DNA from: Hygrocybe punicea
Taxonomy: Eukaryota; Basidiomycota; Agaricomycetes; Agaricales; Hygrophoraceae
NCBI GenBank assembly: GCA_963556145.1
Contig: OY744461.1
Coordinates: forward strand, 372,001 to 436,000
Reading direction: 5' to 3'
Length of the DNA stretch: 64,000 nt
The position numbers and the translations under genes were made by a program. The notes below the pieces were generated by a model. That model saw nothing but the letters and a program-made list of their open reading frames with translations, did not search any database and had not been told where the DNA came from. Below, piece by piece: positions 33,963 to 43,800 of this stretch (the first letter of the stretch is position 1; every line of letters begins with the position of its first letter).

Positions 33963-34078
33963 AACACCGGCGGCAGCAGCCAGGTACGTCCCCCAAATCC
34001 AGTCCCAACGACATCGGCTAACGTGGGGAATGGACGAGGTGACGACGAAGACCCACCTCACGAACACGCCCTAGCCGC

Positions 34079-34349
34079 GTCAATTGACGTGCGGACGCCC
34101 ATAGGAAGTCCCCAGCCCCATCCAACCTTGCGAAAACAGACGGAGTGCGTCAATTGACGTGCCCCGTTCTTCGCGAGGTCGTCAACACGCGCGGACGCCC
34201 ATGGAAAGTCCCCGGCCCCATCCAACCTCGCGAAAACAGACGGAGCGTGTCAATTGACGCGTCCCCGTTCTTCGCGAGGTAGGTAGCACGCGCGGACGCC
34301 CATGGGAAGTGCCTGGCCCCAACCCAACCTCGCAAAAACAGACAGAGCC
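34079..34349 (+). repeat. About 100-bp tandem repeat with GTCAATTGAC palindromes
   Basis: Three units, each with GCGGACGCCCAT (34091, 34191, 34291 region) and a following AACCTCGCGAAAACAGACGG. The palindrome GTCAATTGAC precedes the units at 34079, 34149 and 34249, and occurs again at 34381. Confidence 0.8.
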
Positions 34350-34593
34350 CCCCCATCTACCTCGTGAGGGTGACAGCCGCGTCAATTGACGCGCATCTGG
34401 CCCGCGCGAGGTATTTGGAGGTGGGTTCGCGGTTCGAACCGCGTTTGAACGCAGACCGAACGCCGTGAAACCGTTCGACACGGTTCCGGTTCGGGTTTGG
34501 CATTTCGCTGAACCGAACCATCAGTTCTGGTTCCGGTTTTTCAAAAATAGCGAAAAACCGGACCGAACCGAACTTCGGCAACACTACAAAGCA

Positions 34594-36281
34594 GATAAAT
34601 GGCACGAATTTCTCTCGGCTGCCGGTGTACTAGATATTTTTTCTGATGTCCCTGAAGGGTTGCGTTCCGGTTTCCATATTGGCGTTTCTTCTTCAATCTC
34701 TGAAGTTTTTTCCCCCTGTAACCATAAATCCGCATTGGATAACCCTTCCATTATCGATGATTACATCGCCAACGAGATTAAAGAAGGTAGATATTCTCGC
34801 GGATACTCCCCTGGCGAATTTCTGGCCCTTTTTGGCCCCTACCGCACTTCTCCCCTCGGCTTGTGTTTCGATAAGCCGCTTAAACCTCGCCTCATTCAAG
34901 ACCATTCTTTTCCTCGAAACGACCCCTCAATGTTGTCTGTCAACTCAGAAATCAATTCCTCCGCATTCTCTTGTGATTGGGGAACTTTTATAGACTGTTT
35001 TACTCGTGTTCTGAATGCTCCAGCAGGTACCAATTCGGCTGTACTGATTTTTTATTCCGTTATTGATGTCTCTACTCACGATCTGGTGTCTCACCAGGTA
35101 CCGAAGTCGCCGTTTTCGATGTTGACTCAGCCCACCGTCGCATGCCGGTTGCACCTGAAGACTGCCTTCATGTGTGTGTCGCGTGGAAAGGATGTGTGCA
35201 TATGGATCATTGTTGCTGTTTCGGCTGTACGAGTTCGTCAGGGATTTTTGGCCGCGCCGCTGATGCAATCGTACGCATTTATATTTTCAAATTGGTCGAC
35301 GATATTCTCAAATGGGCTGACGACTTCACGTTCTGGCGTTTTCCTATCAAGCCCGCGATCGGCGGCGTCTGGTCGTACTCTTACGACGAATCACTGGTCT
35401 GGGATGTGGCGGCGGACTTGGGTTGGCCCTGGTCTACAAAACTGGGCAAGTGTATCCCTTTTGCGTCTTCCTTCAACTACATTGGGTTTCATTGGAACCT
35501 CATCTCGAAATCTGTCTCCCTCCCAGATTCAAAGCGTATAAAATTTCTTTCAAAGCTCGTCGGCTGGGTTCCCGGCGCGTCCGTCACTCGCAAAGAGTGT
35601 GAATCTGTCGTCGGCTCTCTGAATCATTGCTCAGTTGTTATCCTCGCAAGTTGTTCCCACCTCCCTTCACTGTATCGTTTTCTGGTGGCATTCGCCTCCA
35701 GCCCGTCGCGTTTTACTAAACTCCACATTCCCTCAGCTACCCTCACTGACATCTCTTGGTGGCGCGATCAGCTATCCCTTCCATGGTGTGGTATGAACAT
35801 CTCCGCTCGTCCACCTTCGTCGCCTTCTACCATCTATGTCGACGCTTCTTCGTCATGGGGCATCGGGCTTGTGTGGGACGGCCGTTGGTTGGCATGGCCC
35901 CTTGTGCCTGGTTGGCATTCTGATGGCAGAGATATTGGCTGGGCCGAGATGGTGGCAGTTTTTCTGGCCCTGCTTACAATCATAAATCACGGTACTTGTT
36001 CTGTGTCCTTCTCTCTTCGTTCTGATAATGCTGGCGTCGTGGGTGCCTTCAGTGCTGGCCTTTCGCGTAACCACCATCAAAACTCACTCCTCCGTCGCAT
36101 CCTTCTACTATTTCACGAGTTTGACATCTGGTTTGCTATTACGTGGATCCCCTCTGAAGACAATCTGGCAGATGGTGCTTCAAGGGGTCTTTTCCCTTCG
36201 TGGAATAATGTTTTACCTCATCCACCTGGTATCCCATTTTTCTTACGTCCTTTCGTGGCCCCTGCAGTTTCACCCCCTTGA
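34594..36281 (+). pseudogene. DIRS1 reverse transcriptase/RNase H, split by hAT element
   Basis: The 5' end lies before the hAT insertion and overlaps gag in another frame (up to 33212). The N-terminal part has GYSPGEFLALFGPYRTSPLG and KPRLIQDHSFPRND. A 71-nt intron (35027-35097, GTACCA...CAG) restores NAPAGTEVAVFDVDSAHRRM. The catalytic block is KLVDDILKWADDFTFWRFP. RNase H follows: IYVDASSSWGIGLVWDGRW, LRSDNAGVVGAF, WIPSEDNLADGASRG. Apart from the hAT insertion and the intron I see no stop, so this RT could have been active before the insertion. The RT-RH fusion without integrase is the DIRS arrangement. Confidence 0.8.
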
Positions 36282-36384
36282 TGTTCTTTGTTTTTGCCTC
36301 CGAGTTCCTGTCATATTTTAACTCCCGCTCGGCGTTTGTTCCTGTAAGCTTCCGCGTGTATACTGCCAATGTGTTATGTAAAAA

Positions 36385-37530
36385 ATGAGATTTGTTTCAC
36401 CATTTTTGGCCGTGGGCGTCTTTCTCCTTGTGCCCTTCATGGTGTCTGATGCAACTCTCATTCACATGGCCACCCTGGTTACCTCCTCCATTTCCGATTT
36501 CGTAACATCTGGTTCAGCGCCATCTCTTATTCCACCGTCTCTCGCTTCATTTTTGCCGTCAATAGACCATACTCTCGTGCACGTGTGGGCCGCGTCTACT
36601 CATAAAAACTACAACGGCGGTGTCTCAAGGTTTATGGAATTCTGCAAGGCAAACTCGATCCATGCGTCGGAATGTCTCCCAGCGTCTGAACTCCTCCTGT
36701 GCTCTTTCGCTGCCTCTGCCGCTGGTACACGCGGCGGTTCTTCGGTTCGCAACGATCTTTCAGGCATCCATGCATGGCATATCGTGAACGATCTCCCATA
36801 CCAAGGCGGCACACGTCTCTCCTACGTTGTCCGTGGTGTCGAAAATCTCGCTCCTGCTTCGTCAAAGCACCCGCTGCGCCTCCCAGTCACCTACAACATG
36901 CTTGCGGCTTTGCATCACTACCTTTCTCCCTCCGATCCTTTCGACGCCTGCGTCCTTGCAGCTGCTTCGTGTGCCTTTTGGGGCCAATGCCGTTTAGGTG
37001 ATCTCCTCCCGCAATCGGACCACTCGCATAACCCAAACCTCTTCCCATCTGTCTCGGATCTCTTCCCGCCAGCATCTGCAAAAGGCTCTCGCAAACTCCA
37101 TCTCCCTTGGGATAAAGTAAAGTGCACAAAAGGCGCATATATCGTGATTTGCCGCCAATTTGGGCCAACGGATCCTATCGCTGCCCTCGAGTCACACCTC
37201 GCGGCTAACGAGATCCCAGCAAATTTCCCTCTGTTCACATATAATACTTCTTCAGGGCACCTCGCCCTTTGCGTGCGAAAATTTCTTACCCGCTGTAACA
37301 GCATTTGGACACACCTCAGTTACCCGATCTTTTCCGGTCATAGCTTCCGCATTGGCGGGACAACAGAACTTCTTCTTCGCGGCGTCCCGACGGATATCGT
37401 AAAGATGCTGGGCCGTTGGTCCTCCGACGCTTTCTTGCGCTACTGGAGAGATCTTGAATCCATCGCCCCTCTCTATGCGGAACTCCTGCCGCCTCCCTCC
37501 TCATTCGCAAAATCCCACACTCGTCGTTGA
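36385..37530 (+). CDS. DIRS1 tyrosine recombinase, 381 aa, intact
   Basis: An uninterrupted ORF. The N-terminal SAM-like part reads VHVWAASTHKNYNGGVSRFM and LPASELLLCSFAASAAG. The catalytic domain has AFWGQCRLGDLLP (Arg I), FSGHSFRIGGTTELLLRG (His-x-x-Arg) and VKMLGRWSSDAFLRYWRD (Trp and nucleophile Tyr), so all expected residues of a DIRS integrase are present. It would resolve circular cDNA into the genome by strand exchange. It follows the RT-RH frame by about 100 bp. Because gag and RT upstream are interrupted, the element as a whole is not autonomous, but this gene alone looks functional. The start Met at 36385 lies slightly upstream of the conserved part. Confidence 0.85.
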   Translation: MRFVSPFLAVGVFLLVPFMVSDATLIHMATLVTSSISDFVTSGSAPSLIPPSLASFLPSIDHTLVHVWAASTHKNYNGGVSRFMEFCKANSIHASECLPASELLLCSFAASAAGTRGGSSVRNDLSGIHAWHIVNDLPYQGGTRLSYVVRGVENLAPASSKHPLRLPVTYNMLAALHHYLSPSDPFDACVLAAASCAFWGQCRLGDLLPQSDHSHNPNLFPSVSDLFPPASAKGSRKLHLPWDKVKCTKGAYIVICRQFGPTDPIAALESHLAANEIPANFPLFTYNTSSGHLALCVRKFLTRCNSIWTHLSYPIFSGHSFRIGGTTELLLRGVPTDIVKMLGRWSSDAFLRYWRDLESIAPLYAELLPPPSSFAKSHTRR

Positions 37531-38182
37531 TTCCTTATTCCGCCCTTTCCTTTCCTAGCTTGATTTTTCCCTTTCTCTTGCCGTTTGTCTTATTAGTTTC
37601 TGAGGTTTTTGGATTTTTGTATGGGTTTGCCGTTCAGGCTCGCCTTTCGTCAGCTCTCCCTTGTCGCCCTTTCTTTTGGGCTGATCGTCTCCGCCTGCAC
37701 ATCACACCCAAATCGTCAGTCGTGTTCTTGTAGATTTAGCCCTCCTTTATCTCGTGCTAGCTACATTTCCCCGACTTCCGATTTCTCCCAAAAACCTATG
37801 ACAAGAGTCTGTGTCACATCACTATCTCCCAGCCAAGAAAACACGAGTCACACGACACACACACACGACACAGCACGACGCACGCACACACGACCACACG
37901 CACAACCACACACATGCCGTCTCGGTTGGCACTGGCCCATTGGCCAGTCCATTCCATAGATGGTGTTCGATGGAGGTGTGCAGACGTCATGACATGGACA
38001 GGCCACATCTATTGATGTGTGCTCGACGTGCGCGACGTCGCTGTGGTAGTCACTGTGGCAACCCGTCGAGTAACAGGTGCAGTTTGCACCCGTTACCCAT
38101 CTGGGTATGGTTTTGGCGGGTGCAGGTGCAGGTGCGCCATTTTGGACCCGCGGGTCAACCCGTGTCAATCCTTAACCACCGG

Positions 38183-39092
38183 GGGAGGGGTATGGATGGG
38201 GACCATCCCGAAACTTGTCGGTGTTGTCTGGGCTGGTGAGGCCTTGACATAAGCGATCAATCTCCTTGCACTGCTCTTCGCGGAAGACCTCAGCCTTGGT
38301 AACTTCGAATTTCATCCGATAAAGCTCCTCACTGAACTCCTTCGGATCATAGGTGGCCTCTTGGTGCACGTCCTTGTCGAATCTCCTGATAGCTCGAAAA
38401 TTCTGTGAAAAATGTGTGGTGGAACAGAGGAAATGATAATGGTTGTAGGAGCGTTGGTAAAATTTTTCATCACCATATTGCCTCTGAAATTCCAGCAGGT
38501 TTTGATAAGCTTCATGGAATTCGGGAATGAGTATCTCATCTTCATTGGGAAATTGTGCAGGATCAACAATGGTATATTTGACACCGGAGGGCAGCATGAT
38601 CTTCTTCGTGGAAAGGGTAGCAGAATTTTTCCACAATAAATCTGTGGATGCAGAAGTGAACATCGAGAGGGGGATATGGCAACTAGTTTCAGCAAGTTTG
38701 ACTATGAGGGGGTGAACTTTAAAGGAGACAAAAGTGCGAGAAGGGTTCAGGCATTCTTTGTTGGATGAGAAGATGATCTTTGGAGGGGATTGCTTCCCAG
38801 GGTCAGGACCGGTCTTGTCAGAAGTGTTGTCGCAGAGCAAGGCAAGTGCCTGACAAGAACATGGAGTCATCGACATGATGGCTGCAAGAATAGAATTCAT
38901 GTCGGGAGTGGGAGGGGGGGTGGAAGGATGGGAAGGAGGTGTCGTGTCATCTCCAATATCCATGCCAGCAACATCTAATAAGGGTTCGTCATCATCAACA
39001 ATGAGAAGAAAGTCGGGATCATCGCGCTGAGTCTGGTGTAAGGCGTTGCGAGACTTCCTAGCCTCATTCTCCCTAATGACAGATTCAGCCAT
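38183..39092 (-). pseudogene. DIRS2 gag N-terminal part, cut by hAT-like insertion
   Basis: From ATG at 39092 the minus frame encodes an acidic leader (DDPDFLLIVDDDEPLLDVAG) and then the DIRS gag body: CHIPLSMFTSASTDLLWKN, VKYTIVDPAQFPNEDEILIP, EFHEAYQNLLEFQRQYGDEK, FYQRSYNHYHFLCSTTHFS. The frame runs into the hAT-like element at 38182. A TATA-like TTATATA (minus strand, about 39309-39315) lies about 220 bp upstream, a plausible element promoter. The downstream gag knuckles are at 28811-29216. Confidence 0.65.
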
Positions 39093-39549
39093 ATTTGACT
39101 AATCGGTGTTGAGGGGGGAGATATCCTTATCAGTAGTGGGGGGAGGAGGGCCATAAGTCATGGTCATGAGGAAGGTGGAAAACAAAAGAAAAGTGATGAA
39201 CAGGAAATTGTAAAAAATGAATGAGACTGATACTGAGAAGGACAAGAGGAAAGAAGGGGAGAAAAGAGATGAAGAAGAATGAGAAAGGGGAAAACGGGGG
39301 CTTTCAGTATATAAGGTTGCTCGCATCAATCCTTCTCACGAGCAATTAGTCTATTTGAATCCACTTACAAAGCCCTAGCTCTACTTGCACTCGCAAGCTT
39401 GTGCGACATCAAACCACTATTATCATAACATCCATAGTATTAGATCAGTACTCCCATGTGACTGTGTCATGGAACCAAACTAAATCCCGGTTTCAGCACT
39501 GAGCTTGTTTAGTAGTACAGGAACTAGTGTATCTACTAATCAGAAATTA
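39093..39549. other. DIRS2 upstream region, no gene
   Basis: The 5' flank of DIRS2 with a GA-rich tract (39170-39300). It abuts the decayed 3' end of the Crinkler-like gene, so the element boundary probably lies between 39330 and 39545; the exact terminus was not found. Confidence 0.4.
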
Positions 39550-41779
39550 TTAGTCATGTAAAAGGAACACGTAAATAGGACTCCGAGTCGACGAGCTTCG
39601 ATTCGAGAGCCCACGCGCAATGTTAAAGTCCAGCATGATACGTACACCGATCGCAGCGTAGGTGGCTTCGTCGTTGACCTGACCCCGACTGAGTTTGATC
39701 ATAGCAAATTTTACCATGCTTAATTTGACGTAGTCATTGCCGCACTGATACATTGTGGCCCATCTGCGTCCCGGGTCAGAGGATGACGACCAGTATGTTG
39801 TGGCATACGTACAAGGGTCGCCCAAATTGAATGATATGTTCGACAGTGCAGACATGATTGGGTTTCACGCCAGTGGGATTGGCCTGGAGGAGTCCATCGA
39901 AAACGTGATGGGGAAAGTTATCAAAGGGAAGTTCAGTGAAAGGGGTATGAAGGCCGTGCCTTGCCCAATCACGGACTGATGGTGCAACGCTGCCTAAGCC
40001 AGAGTTCGTGGAAAGAAAAACGGTAAAGAAACGATGGTTGATCATGCGAGAAAGCAGGTGGCCAAGAACATGATAAGCGCTGCGCTCAGCAGGTGCCTTG
40101 GGTTCTTCCATTAGTTCGTGGGCCTCGTCGAAGTAGAGGGAAAAGGAGACAGGATTTTTGGCCAACTTTCGATCTGATTCGATTGTGGATTGACCAAATT
40201 TGCGCCGCAAGTGTTCAGTCAATTGTTTACAGCAATCCTTCATGCTGTCAGAGATTACTTCTAAGATAAAACCGTTATCGTATGCGCATTAGACAGACAG
40301 TGAACATACCAATGGCTTTATCCATTGTGTCTTCAGGACATTAAGGCGCTATGAAGAAATCTCAGATACAGCAACAAAAATTCGAGAATGTAAGTTTACG
40401 TGTTCAGCTCCCCAAACAACACGACGGTAGAAAGCTGTACGTCCATCTCCTACTTTAGTTCTCGACTCGCTATCGGCCAAGTAATCCTTCCATTGGAGAG
40501 GTATCTGTTTCACCGATTTGAATGAGACTGCGCCATCGATTTCAGCCATCGCCTCATGGAACAAGATCTCAAAAAAGGCCGAATATCGAAGTTGGAGATC
40601 GTAATCATCTTCATCGCTCTGGCGAATAAAATATTGCCGGATTTCCGTATGCGGGCGGGTAAGCTGTATTCACGAAAAACAATAGGTTCAGTTGGAGGGA
40701 GGGAGGAACAAATGACCCCATTGACCAGTATCACCCGGCGCAAGTGGTGCATGCAAATTGAAAGGAAAGCAGACTTTTAAATTGGCAACGGCATCAACCG
40801 CCTATGCCTGACGAGGAGATAATCGAGATTGAGTGATTAGATGGTTCTTGAAGGTTGCTCTTTGACCTGATAACCAAAGAATCCATGAGGTTCGAGAGAA
40901 GAACATCACTGTTTCCGACCCAAGACGTGTGGAAGGCTTTATGAGCAATGTGCATGCTGGGATTAGAAGAATCATACCGATCACTATTAAAGGTGAAATG
41001 AAAAGTTAGCAATCACAAGAATGTGTGTAGAATACACACATCTGCTCTCATCCGACTGGACACGATTCTTGCCACCGATGTAAACTGCTAAAATACCTCA
41101 GGAAGCCCGAGAAACTGCGTACCAACAAGTCGACGCATTTCTGGTGCATACAGGAAAATGCGGAAGATCGGTAGATTAATAGTTAGAAAGGCGACAAGGA
41201 CTAACTATTTGCACTTACCAACAGGCGGAGCCTTTATGATGATGTGGATGTGCTTTGTAGCAGGCGCGTCCTCAAATATGTCCGATAACTCGTTCACAAG
41301 CGATAACAATCGTCCGTTTGCAGGGGAGAGATAAGCTCTAGAACACGATGAAACATGGACGTAGCCAGCCACAACGATTGTGATAGTTCAGATTGGCAGC
41401 GACGATGAGCCATTCAAACTCACCACGATGTGAAGATAATCTTCTCGGCACACCAGTGAACACCTGGGAAAGTCGTTGCCGAGCTCTCAACTTCTGAGCG
41501 CATTCGAAGCCATCTTCCAGCTTGAGAGAATCTTCAAAATCCTGGTTCATGTCGAAGCTGACCTGTCAAAGTGTCAGAATGAGCTCGCGATATCATCGAC
41601 TCGCCAATAAAAAGCGTTCACCTTCCACAGAACGAGGAACATGATCAAACGGATGCTTCCTGTTCTCCTTGATCACTTCCCTGAGAGTGCTGACAGTTTC
41701 TGTTTCAGCAATCTTGACCACAAAGACACGCTCTGTGTCATCGCCGAAGACCGCAGTTGAGTTCGAGGGTCCAAGACAT
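39550..41779 (-). pseudogene. Crinkler-like protein with P-loop/ATPase-type module, damaged
   Basis: Minus strand. The start (MSWTLELNC) is followed, after an apparent frameshift near 41756, by a Crinkler-type ubiquitin-like N-terminal domain (TERVFVVKIAETETVSTLRE, HPFDHVP, ELSDIFEDAPATKHIHII). Several introns follow. The middle carries SISIISSSGIGG where this family has a Walker A GxGK[ST] loop; no GK[ST] is seen in any frame and the sequence slips frame there. Further on come AFYRRVVWGAEHVNLHSRIF, FSLYFDEAHELMEE (Walker B-like DEAH), HRFFTVFLSTNSGLGSVAPS and FTELPFDNFPH, EHIIQFGRP, typical of the large Agaricomycete P-loop family. The C-terminus slips frame and stops near 39550. Crinkler-type proteins are effector- or conflict-associated. 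This copy looks inactive. Confidence 0.66.
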
Positions 41780-41928
41780 GATGAGCGCTAAATATCGCGT
41801 TATCGGTCAATTTGCAACAAAAAAACAGTCATGGTGGGATCGGATGGTCCCACATCCGGGCCTGCTCTGGCGCTTTGGATCTCACAGCGCTGGACGCCTC
41901 AGACTGGAATATCGTTTTATGTACACGG

Positions 41929-43010
41929 TCACCATTCCAGGTCCTGGCTCTGCGGCTGCTCCCGTCTCCAGTCAAACACCCCACCGCGGTCGACGAACAC
42001 CTCGTTGTCGAACCCGGCATCCTTCAGCGCCTCGCGAACGCCCACCTCCAGCACCGACCTCCCCGCTTTCTTCCCACCATCTTGGCAGTTTAGAAATCTG
42101 ATGGAAAAAATGATAATGAGTAATATAAGTGACGACAGGATCGAATACAGGGCTGACCGCATCTCCTCGTCAAGCAGCAGATACGAATCCTTCATCGCAG
42201 GGTTGCTCTCGGGGACCAACGACACCTGATGCGCGTGTCTGTTGAGGAAGGACTGGAATTCGGCATCAGTAATGACGAGATCGCGTGCGTCGCGCAGGGA
42301 ACCCGTTTCCGGTCCCGTGTTCTCGCTGTCCAGGAGCAAGACTTGGAAGACCTTCAACGGGTTACTGATTAGCGTGGGATGAGGGTGACGAGGCCGTAAC
42401 TGACTTTCCAGCGGTACGGCGCGAGAGCTTCAATCTGGTCGTTCATGTCTTCCTCAAAGTTGAGCCTGTAATAAGTCATAAGTCAGAAACGGCCAACCGA
42501 CCCAAGAGAAAACACGCACCTGGTGACGACAGTGTTAATCTTGACCTTGATCCCGCGATCCCTACACCACCCTGCCACCTTCTCCACCCGCTTGCAATGC
42601 CCGCCCTTCCCCCTTTCCACTCTCCCCAGCTTGGCATTCGTCTCCGGATCGAAACTGTCGCACGAGATCGCCATGATGTCCAGGTATGGCCCATACACGT
42701 CCAGCCACTTCTCCGTCACCTTCGACCCATTGTTCACCACCGTGCACGACTCGAGCTTGAGCGTGAGCTTGCAGTACTTGAAGATCTCGCCGATGAACTC
42801 CGGTTTCAGGAATGGCTCGCCCCCGGAGATGTTGAGCTTCTTCATCCCGGCGAGCGCGAGGAGGTGCAGCGCGCGTTTGGCGTCGTCTAGTGGGAGGATG
42901 TACAGGTTCTTGCTGGTGTGGAAACAGAACTCGCATGCGTAGTTACGCTTTCGGTGTGGGAAGTAGTTCACCGAGACAGGTACGAACGGCAGCGGGTTGT
43001 CGTCTTCCAT
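41929..43010 (-). CDS. RSAD2: Viperin/RSAD2 homologue (radical SAM), 304 aa, first Fe-S Cys replaced by Arg
   Basis: Four exons (43010-42520, 42465-42405, 42351-42158, 42097-41929) total 915 nt. The start reads VSVNYFPHRKRNYACEFCFH, then LNISGGEPFLKPEFIGEIFK (SAM-binding GGEP), AISCDSFDPETNAKLGR, KINTVVTRLNFEEDMNDQI, ALAPYRWKVFQVLLLDSENT, SYLLLDEEMRFLNC, SVLEVGVREAL and a C-terminal Trp (DLEW). These match viperin, which makes the antiviral nucleotide ddhCTP from CTP. The radical-SAM CxxxCxxC motif is R22-x3-C26-x2-C29: the first cysteine codon reads CGT instead of TGT. With only two cysteines a normal 4Fe-4S cluster is not expected. Length, splice sites and the rest of the fold are intact. 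It lies 150 bp upstream of the Crinkler-like gene and its 5' end overlaps the next gene. Sequencing error is possible. Confidence 0.9.
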
Positions 43011-43677
43011 TTCTGCTGATGCTCCTGCTTCCTGGTGTGTTGGGACGATGGGAACGCAGGCAATTCGTCAAGGTTAATGATGAGGGCTCCCACGACGCTC
43101 GGCATAGCGATGTATAGAGCTACCCTCTCCCGGATATGTGCCAAGGTTTCGCTGGTAGCAACTTCTGCTATGATGATTGGCTGCCCTTCGTAGTGAACCG
43201 ACACATCGGGTTCAGCCGTTAAGCTGGTAGCACCATCTTCATCTTCTACCTGGAATCTGACCCCAGTAAATGCTGTCCAGAGTGACTTCTGTTGCATCGT
43301 GTAAATGGGAAGTTCGAAAATGTCACGTAGAGCCTCGATGCAACCTCGGTGAGCTTGGGACGGCTTCTTGATTTCCAAACGGCAAACTGAGGAATCATAA
43401 TAATACCTTCATTGGAGAGGTTAGATCGAATGATAAATGCAAGGACAGAAAATGGCGCACCAAAATTTCTCCCTCCATGAAACCATCAAGTTCGTCAACC
43501 ACGTCAGAATTGATATCGTTGAAAGTCTACAGGGCCATTGTGAACCACCGCTGAATATGCTAATGCTTACAATACCAATTATACCATCATGAATGTTCCA
43601 TTGATTCCCATTCCATTCATCGCGTCCATGAGGCGGATCGCTGTTTCACTATGCTCCATGTCTTCCTCCGAATCCAT
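42968..43677 (-). CDS. Possible PD-(D/E)XK-like fungal protein
   Basis: The main exon (43378-42968) reads LEIKKPSQAHRGCIEALRDI, YTMQQKSLWTAFTGVRFQVE, AEPDVSVHYEGQPIIIAEVA and ALYIAMPSVVGALIINLDEL. The order E..., then PD followed by hydrophobic-Ile-Ala-Glu-Val resembles a PD-(D/E)XK nuclease core, with the Lys position occupied by Val, so activity is doubtful. Two short upstream exons fit (MDSEEDMEHSETAIRLMDAM from 43677, and DINSDVVDELDGFMEGEIL). The join between the second and the main exon is not clean in phase. The family recurs in Agaricomycetes as hypothetical proteins. The frame ends inside the viperin 5' end (43-bp overlap), which may mean a further intron. An earlier start, near the foldback at 43801, is possible. 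Confidence 0.55.
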
Positions 43678-43800
43678 TGATGAGCCAAGGTGTTCTTCAA
43701 AGGAAGGCAAGGCACGAATGATAGATCTGTGTCTCACGTTGCTGAAACTTGAGACGAAAGCGAGTTAGAGCGAATGATGGGTTGTAGCTTGGCCGAATAT

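Larger units (their letters stand above)
33213..34586 (-). mobile_element. hAT-like non-autonomous element with CAG array, 1374 bp
   Basis: Starts TAGTGATGCTGAAGTTCGG and ends CCGAACTTCGGCAACACTA. Perfect 8-bp duplications CAAAGCAG flank it (33205-33212, 34587-34594). It lies in the DIRS1 RT frame, which becomes continuous (TPLKA to DKWHEF) when the element and one duplication are removed. Both ends are rich in GGTTCGAACC-type palindromic sequence. The interior has a CAG array and a 100-bp tandem repeat. It is the same family as 45198-46523, in opposite orientation. Confidence 0.85.
30878..37897 (+). mobile_element. DIRS1: plus-strand DIRS-type tyrosine-recombinase retroelement
   Basis: A full complement in order: gag (31032-33180), RT-RNase H (about 33.1-36.3 kb) and tyrosine recombinase (36385-37530). 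A 32-bp perfect direct repeat (GACACAGCACGACGCACGCA...) sits at 30878-30909 and 37866-37897. It may be the duplicated target or the element's own termini; exact ends are therefore uncertain. No LTR or integrase is present, as expected for DIRS. It is inserted in a hAT-like element and interrupted by another hAT-like element at 33213-34586. Confidence 0.78.
30445..38174. mobile_element. hAT-like element split by DIRS1
   Basis: Ends TAAGGATTGACACAGGTTTG and (inverted) TAAGGATTGACACGGGTTGA. Flanks ACCACTGG (30437-30444) and ACCACCGG (38175-38182) form an 8-bp duplication with one transition. It interrupts the DIRS2 gag ORF. Excluding DIRS1, only about 430 bp on the left and 280 bp on the right belong to it, without a transposase, so it was a MITE-like element before DIRS1 arrived. 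The internal GGGTA/CAGGTG-rich sequence resembles the elements at 57522 and about 62200. Confidence 0.75.

Noticed and set aside
33555..34067. Long poly-Leu, poly-Cys and poly-Ala frames on both strands
   Set aside because: They are translations of the CAG/CTG array in all frames and end with it; no unique coding sequence is attached.
30878..37897. Calling the 32-bp direct repeat a target-site duplication
   Set aside because: DIRS elements normally do not make long TSDs, and the repeat may belong to their split direct repeat; left open as a finding.
42523..42942. Long plus-strand and second minus-strand frames over viperin exon 1
   Set aside because: They are shadows of the GC-rich viperin coding sequence; only the annotated frame has conserved motifs.
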